Part shown: positions 60,997 through 64,000 of the stretch, piece by piece | Layout: every line of letters begins with the position of its first letter | How positions within the stretch are numbered: position 1 is the stretch's first letter | Assembly (NCBI RefSeq): GCF_037392515.1 | Contig: NC_090282.1 | Span: forward strand, 55,762,843-55,826,842 | Direction: 5' to 3' | DNA: 64,000 nt | From: Haliotis asinina | Lineage: Eukaryota; Mollusca; Gastropoda; Lepetellida; Haliotidae | Translations under genes and position numbers: made by a program | The notes under the pieces: model-generated | What the model saw: the letters and a program-made list of their open reading frames with translations, nothing else | Database searches by the model: none | What the model was told of the DNA's origin: nothing

Positions 60997-62346
60997 CACA
61001 CTGACGCCCTCCCTCACATCCCGCCACAATCCTTAGTCTTCGCATCCTTACGAGAAACTAGCACTTGCAAAATGCCATATGCGACAGATATCTGGAACTG
61101 TCGACTTTGAAAACTTTGTATAATAGCTCAGGCATGTTATACATAGGTGTGAACGCATCCAGTTCCAGCGGTAAGCGTTCACTTCCACCGGTAAAATCAC
61201 AGAGACGATATACAGTATCCGAGCAGTAAGGGAGGGGCCGGGGCAGTGAATGTAAATCATTCTGCAGCCGTTTGACTATATACCTTTACATACCTTTTAC
61301 AGTTCAATGTGGAATTTGTCAATGTTGACTGGATTAAGATTTCTACAATACTGCCGCTCTATGTCAGAGTTGAATCGATTGGATCCTTATCCTGTTGTGA
61401 AATAGATGACATGGTTGTTGCCAAGAACGAAAAGAAGTTCATCACCATTTGGTTGCAATAAGAGGGGACACATCTTTTCAAATTAGATGCTTTGAAAAAT
61501 GTAAGATAATGATAATGTCATAGTATTATTGAGTGCTGGTCGCCACCCAACAGGTTGATCAATTCCTTAGTTTTACTCAACAAAAACTAAGAAACCGGTT
61601 GAGTGTCGTGTTGTGGGACGTATGCCCCTGCCCAGTTTGGACAGAACTTGGACCTATCCGCATGTGGACAAAAAGAGACACAGTTTCGTCTGTACTATGA
61701 GACCAGTCCCTGACATACCTTGCCCTTACAGTGTCTGAGGAAAAGGCACCAACATAACTCTCTTTCCCACATAGATATACATTCTCTTCCCACAGAGGTT
61801 ACTCCTGCCATATCTTCATACGTGCGAAGATATAATTTGAGTAACCTCGATGGGAAGAGAATGATAGATACAATCGCCATCAGAAAGTAAACCAGTCGCC
61901 ATTATCTATTTAGCTTTATAATTATATCACTTCTTTACATCATTACATTCGACCTGTGCACACATATAAACCCAGCACGGCTCTTTGATAAGGGAAGGGA
62001 GTTGTATACTATGCTGTCCAATTAGCTTACGACCCTCTAGACGATATGTATGTTTCTGTCAAATTGTGAAATCAGCCTGATTTCGCACAACTGATTTCAC
62101 AATCTGACTGTAATACACACGCACACACGCACATACGCACATACATACATGTTCCAAAGTAAGTAATACCATGCTGTTTGTAACGAGCAGGTAACGTGTG
62201 CTAGTTTTCCCTGTGATATACTGCAGCAATTTGATTACTTTGCTTGACCACCTTGCATATTGTGTTAAATACATATGTATATATAACACATTACACATGC
62301 ACACATACACACACGCAGGCACGCAGGCACGCAAGCACACACACAT
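60997..62346. other. No gene recognised
   Basis: Holds a strong hairpin (61781-61862) and short frames only. If the 60.9 kb exon is a true first exon, the promoter of the minus-strand gene would lie in this stretch; I see no decisive TATA box. Confidence 0.4.
61781..61862. repeat. Long hairpin with nested inner stem
   Basis: Outer arms at 61781-61803 and 61840-61862 pair over 23 bp with two mismatches (ATTCTCTTCCCA and AGGTTACT in the left arm). An inner perfect 8-bp stem (ATATCTTC with GAAGATAT) closes an 8-nt loop. The structure spans 82 bp without coding potential. Confidence 0.8.
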
Positions 62347-62484
62347 ATACATACATACATACATACATACATACATACATACATACATACATACATACAT
62401 ACATACATACATACATACATACATACATACATACATACATACATACATACATACATACATACATACATACATACATACATACAT
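62347..62484 (+). repeat. (ATAC)n microsatellite, about 34 units
   Basis: 138 bp of uninterrupted ATAC. It creates false open frames on both strands (MYVC and THTYIHTYIH repeats). Confidence 0.97.
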
Positions 62485-62895
62485 GTACAGAAGCAGTACA
62501 GATATATGTTGTACAGAAACAGGTAACGCCCAGAATGCAAATTCCGCAGCCGGTGTACGTCGCATATATCTTTTATGAAGTACATATCTGAGTCTTATGT
62601 AAACACTTAACTTATGTACAAAATCACTGGAAGCATAAAAGTGGGTCAGTGCGTGATCGATTGTACTGTGTTATACGTTAAGGGATGGGATGGCTATTTT
62701 CATCCTCTGGGAGTGAGAATGTTTTCATGGTAGTTCCAACATACCCATGAGAATAGCTACCAGTCAGATATCCTATTGTCTTCAACGACGCGGAGAGAGG
62801 CCATCGTATTGGCTTGAATTCATATAATGTTAGTAATACTCAGTGAGTGTCCCAAGTATCTTCAGGCTCGTACCTGTGATTCGTTTTCATTGCAG

Positions 62896-62950
62896 TGATG
62901 CAACACTTCAACAAGGACAGCAACACTTACGTCACAAACTATGGCAGCAG
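62896..62950 (+). CDS. Candidate small exon (plus strand)
   Basis: A strong acceptor (TTCGTTTTCATTGCAG) and a GTAACA donor bracket 55 nt. One frame is open: two bases, then MQHFNKDSNTYVTNYGS, then two bases. The Asn/Thr/Tyr-rich peptide is protein-like, but I recognise no domain and found no partner exon in the last kilobase. It could begin a gene that continues past the window. Confidence 0.33.
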
Positions 62951-64000
62951 GTAACATTTAGGGCCACATATGAAAAGTTGCTTATGCAGTTATTGACATA
63001 ATTGCAAATACGTGTTACTTTATAAATAGCTACGTATACAATATATAAACAGACATTCGAATTTTAACATTGCAATCAATAGCAACAGCACAGAAGACAT
63101 AACCAATATGTGTCCATGTGTTGTCAAAGACATTTTGACTAGGAATTCACGACAGGTGCATTTTGTCAATGGGTTTTCACTTACAAAGCGCATGGTATTG
63201 TTACATAATCCAAATCGGAATCTAGTCGAGGCGTCCGCCCGGAAAAGCCATATTTGAAAAATACATTACCGATAAGGCCGCTTTCCAAGTACAAACATTT
63301 GTATTTTTATGTCTTCGTGCAAACTATTACTAATGGTTTCATTGGCTGGTATATTACATGAACAGAGAAGTTTGGAAAATAACTTTCCATCAAATCTATT
63401 GTGACGTTGCCCCATATGCACGAATCAAGTTGACTTACTAGTATCAGTGAAACAGGTGATCTATCTAACTAGCAGCGCCCTCTGCAGCAAATGCGCAGAA
63501 GTAATCTCCCAATTAGTCGTATTATCCATGCTTTATTTACAGTTCTTTTTGTCTATTGGGGTATTATTTACGACTGATGTTACCAGTGATTGTTCAGATC
63601 ATGTCAAGAAGTGGCCTGCCTATTGGCCTCACCCAAAGCTATTTTCGTCTGATTCCTTCAATCTCCGTATCCCGTCCTAAACAACCTGTTTCCTCCATCT
63701 GGTGATCCGGTCGTTTGATGTGCCACAATGTAAGCAGGCAGCTGGTCGGCAGGGCCATGTCAACCCACGCAAAGCTCAACAAATTACTACGTTTCAGCTG
63801 CAGGGTATATATACCTTAAATGAACCTGGAAAATCACGATGGGTGCCAAAAGATTCAGGAGACATATGTAAAAGGATGTGGTTAGGAGTTCTAAGATATC
63901 AATTCGGCTCTTGCAGCGTATTTGGTGTGATTTAGTGAGAGATCGACATTTCTTCAGAGAACAGCCACGTGTATCCGCATAAGGACAAACGCACCAGGAT
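62951..64000. other. No gene recognised (right edge)
   Basis: Two 77-codon plus-strand frames (63447-63680 and 63702-63935) have no recognisable domain. Confidence 0.45.

Noticed and set aside
62059..62591. Several open frames of 60-168 codons at the microsatellite
   Set aside because: They are translations of (ATAC)n on both strands.

Overview
The window is eukaryotic and looks like a stretch of mollusc genome, most likely abalone (Haliotis). The evidence is the AT-rich, exon-poor sequence with GT-AG splice sites, and many copies of short repeats ending in a (CTCA)n tail next to a GCGGCGTAAAACTAAACTCAC-type motif, which I associate from memory with abalone genomes. There is no operon structure, rRNA gene, canonical tRNA gene or CRISPR array. 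The species call is inference.

Layout: a decayed Tc1-like DNA transposon lies at 0.6-2.1 kb. SINE copies fill 2.2-11 kb, with one possible death-domain exon at 6.4 kb (+). A composite tRNA-containing element forms a near-perfect palindrome at 11.7-12.6 kb and itself carries a nested SINE. Two LINE relics lie at 18.0-20.5 kb (+) and 20.6-21.0 kb (-). A minus-strand host gene is supported by phase-compatible exons at 33.1, 30.6-31.8, 23.5 and 22.5 kb. It would encode a protein with a long serine-rich, acidic region and one C-terminal membrane segment. Weaker candidate exons at 60.9, 53.1, 43.5, 36.5 and 32.6 kb may belong to it or to other genes. A second Tc1-like element (27.9-29.4 kb) sits in one of its introns and has lost a catalytic Asp.

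From 37.45 to 41.88 kb lies a minisatellite of about 110 units of 39 and 42 bp. Both lengths are multiples of three, so it mimics a very long protein-coding frame. A badly decayed Tc1 relic and diverged minisatellite units follow to 43.3 kb. At 49.6-50.9 kb is an intact-looking Tc1-like element with a complete 326-residue DD34E transposase, the only full-length enzyme ORF here. At 58.6-59.6 kb a PIF/Harbinger nuclease relic is joined to a LINE reverse-transcriptase relic. The end of the window holds a CATA microsatellite, a strong hairpin and one candidate plus-strand exon.

Overall this is one or more large-intron host genes embedded in layered transposon debris. The most unusual structures are the palindromic tRNA-containing element with terminal direct repeats, the frame-preserving minisatellite with higher-order duplications, and the Harbinger-LINE chimera. 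Host gene models rest on reading frame and splice signals only; I could not run similarity searches.
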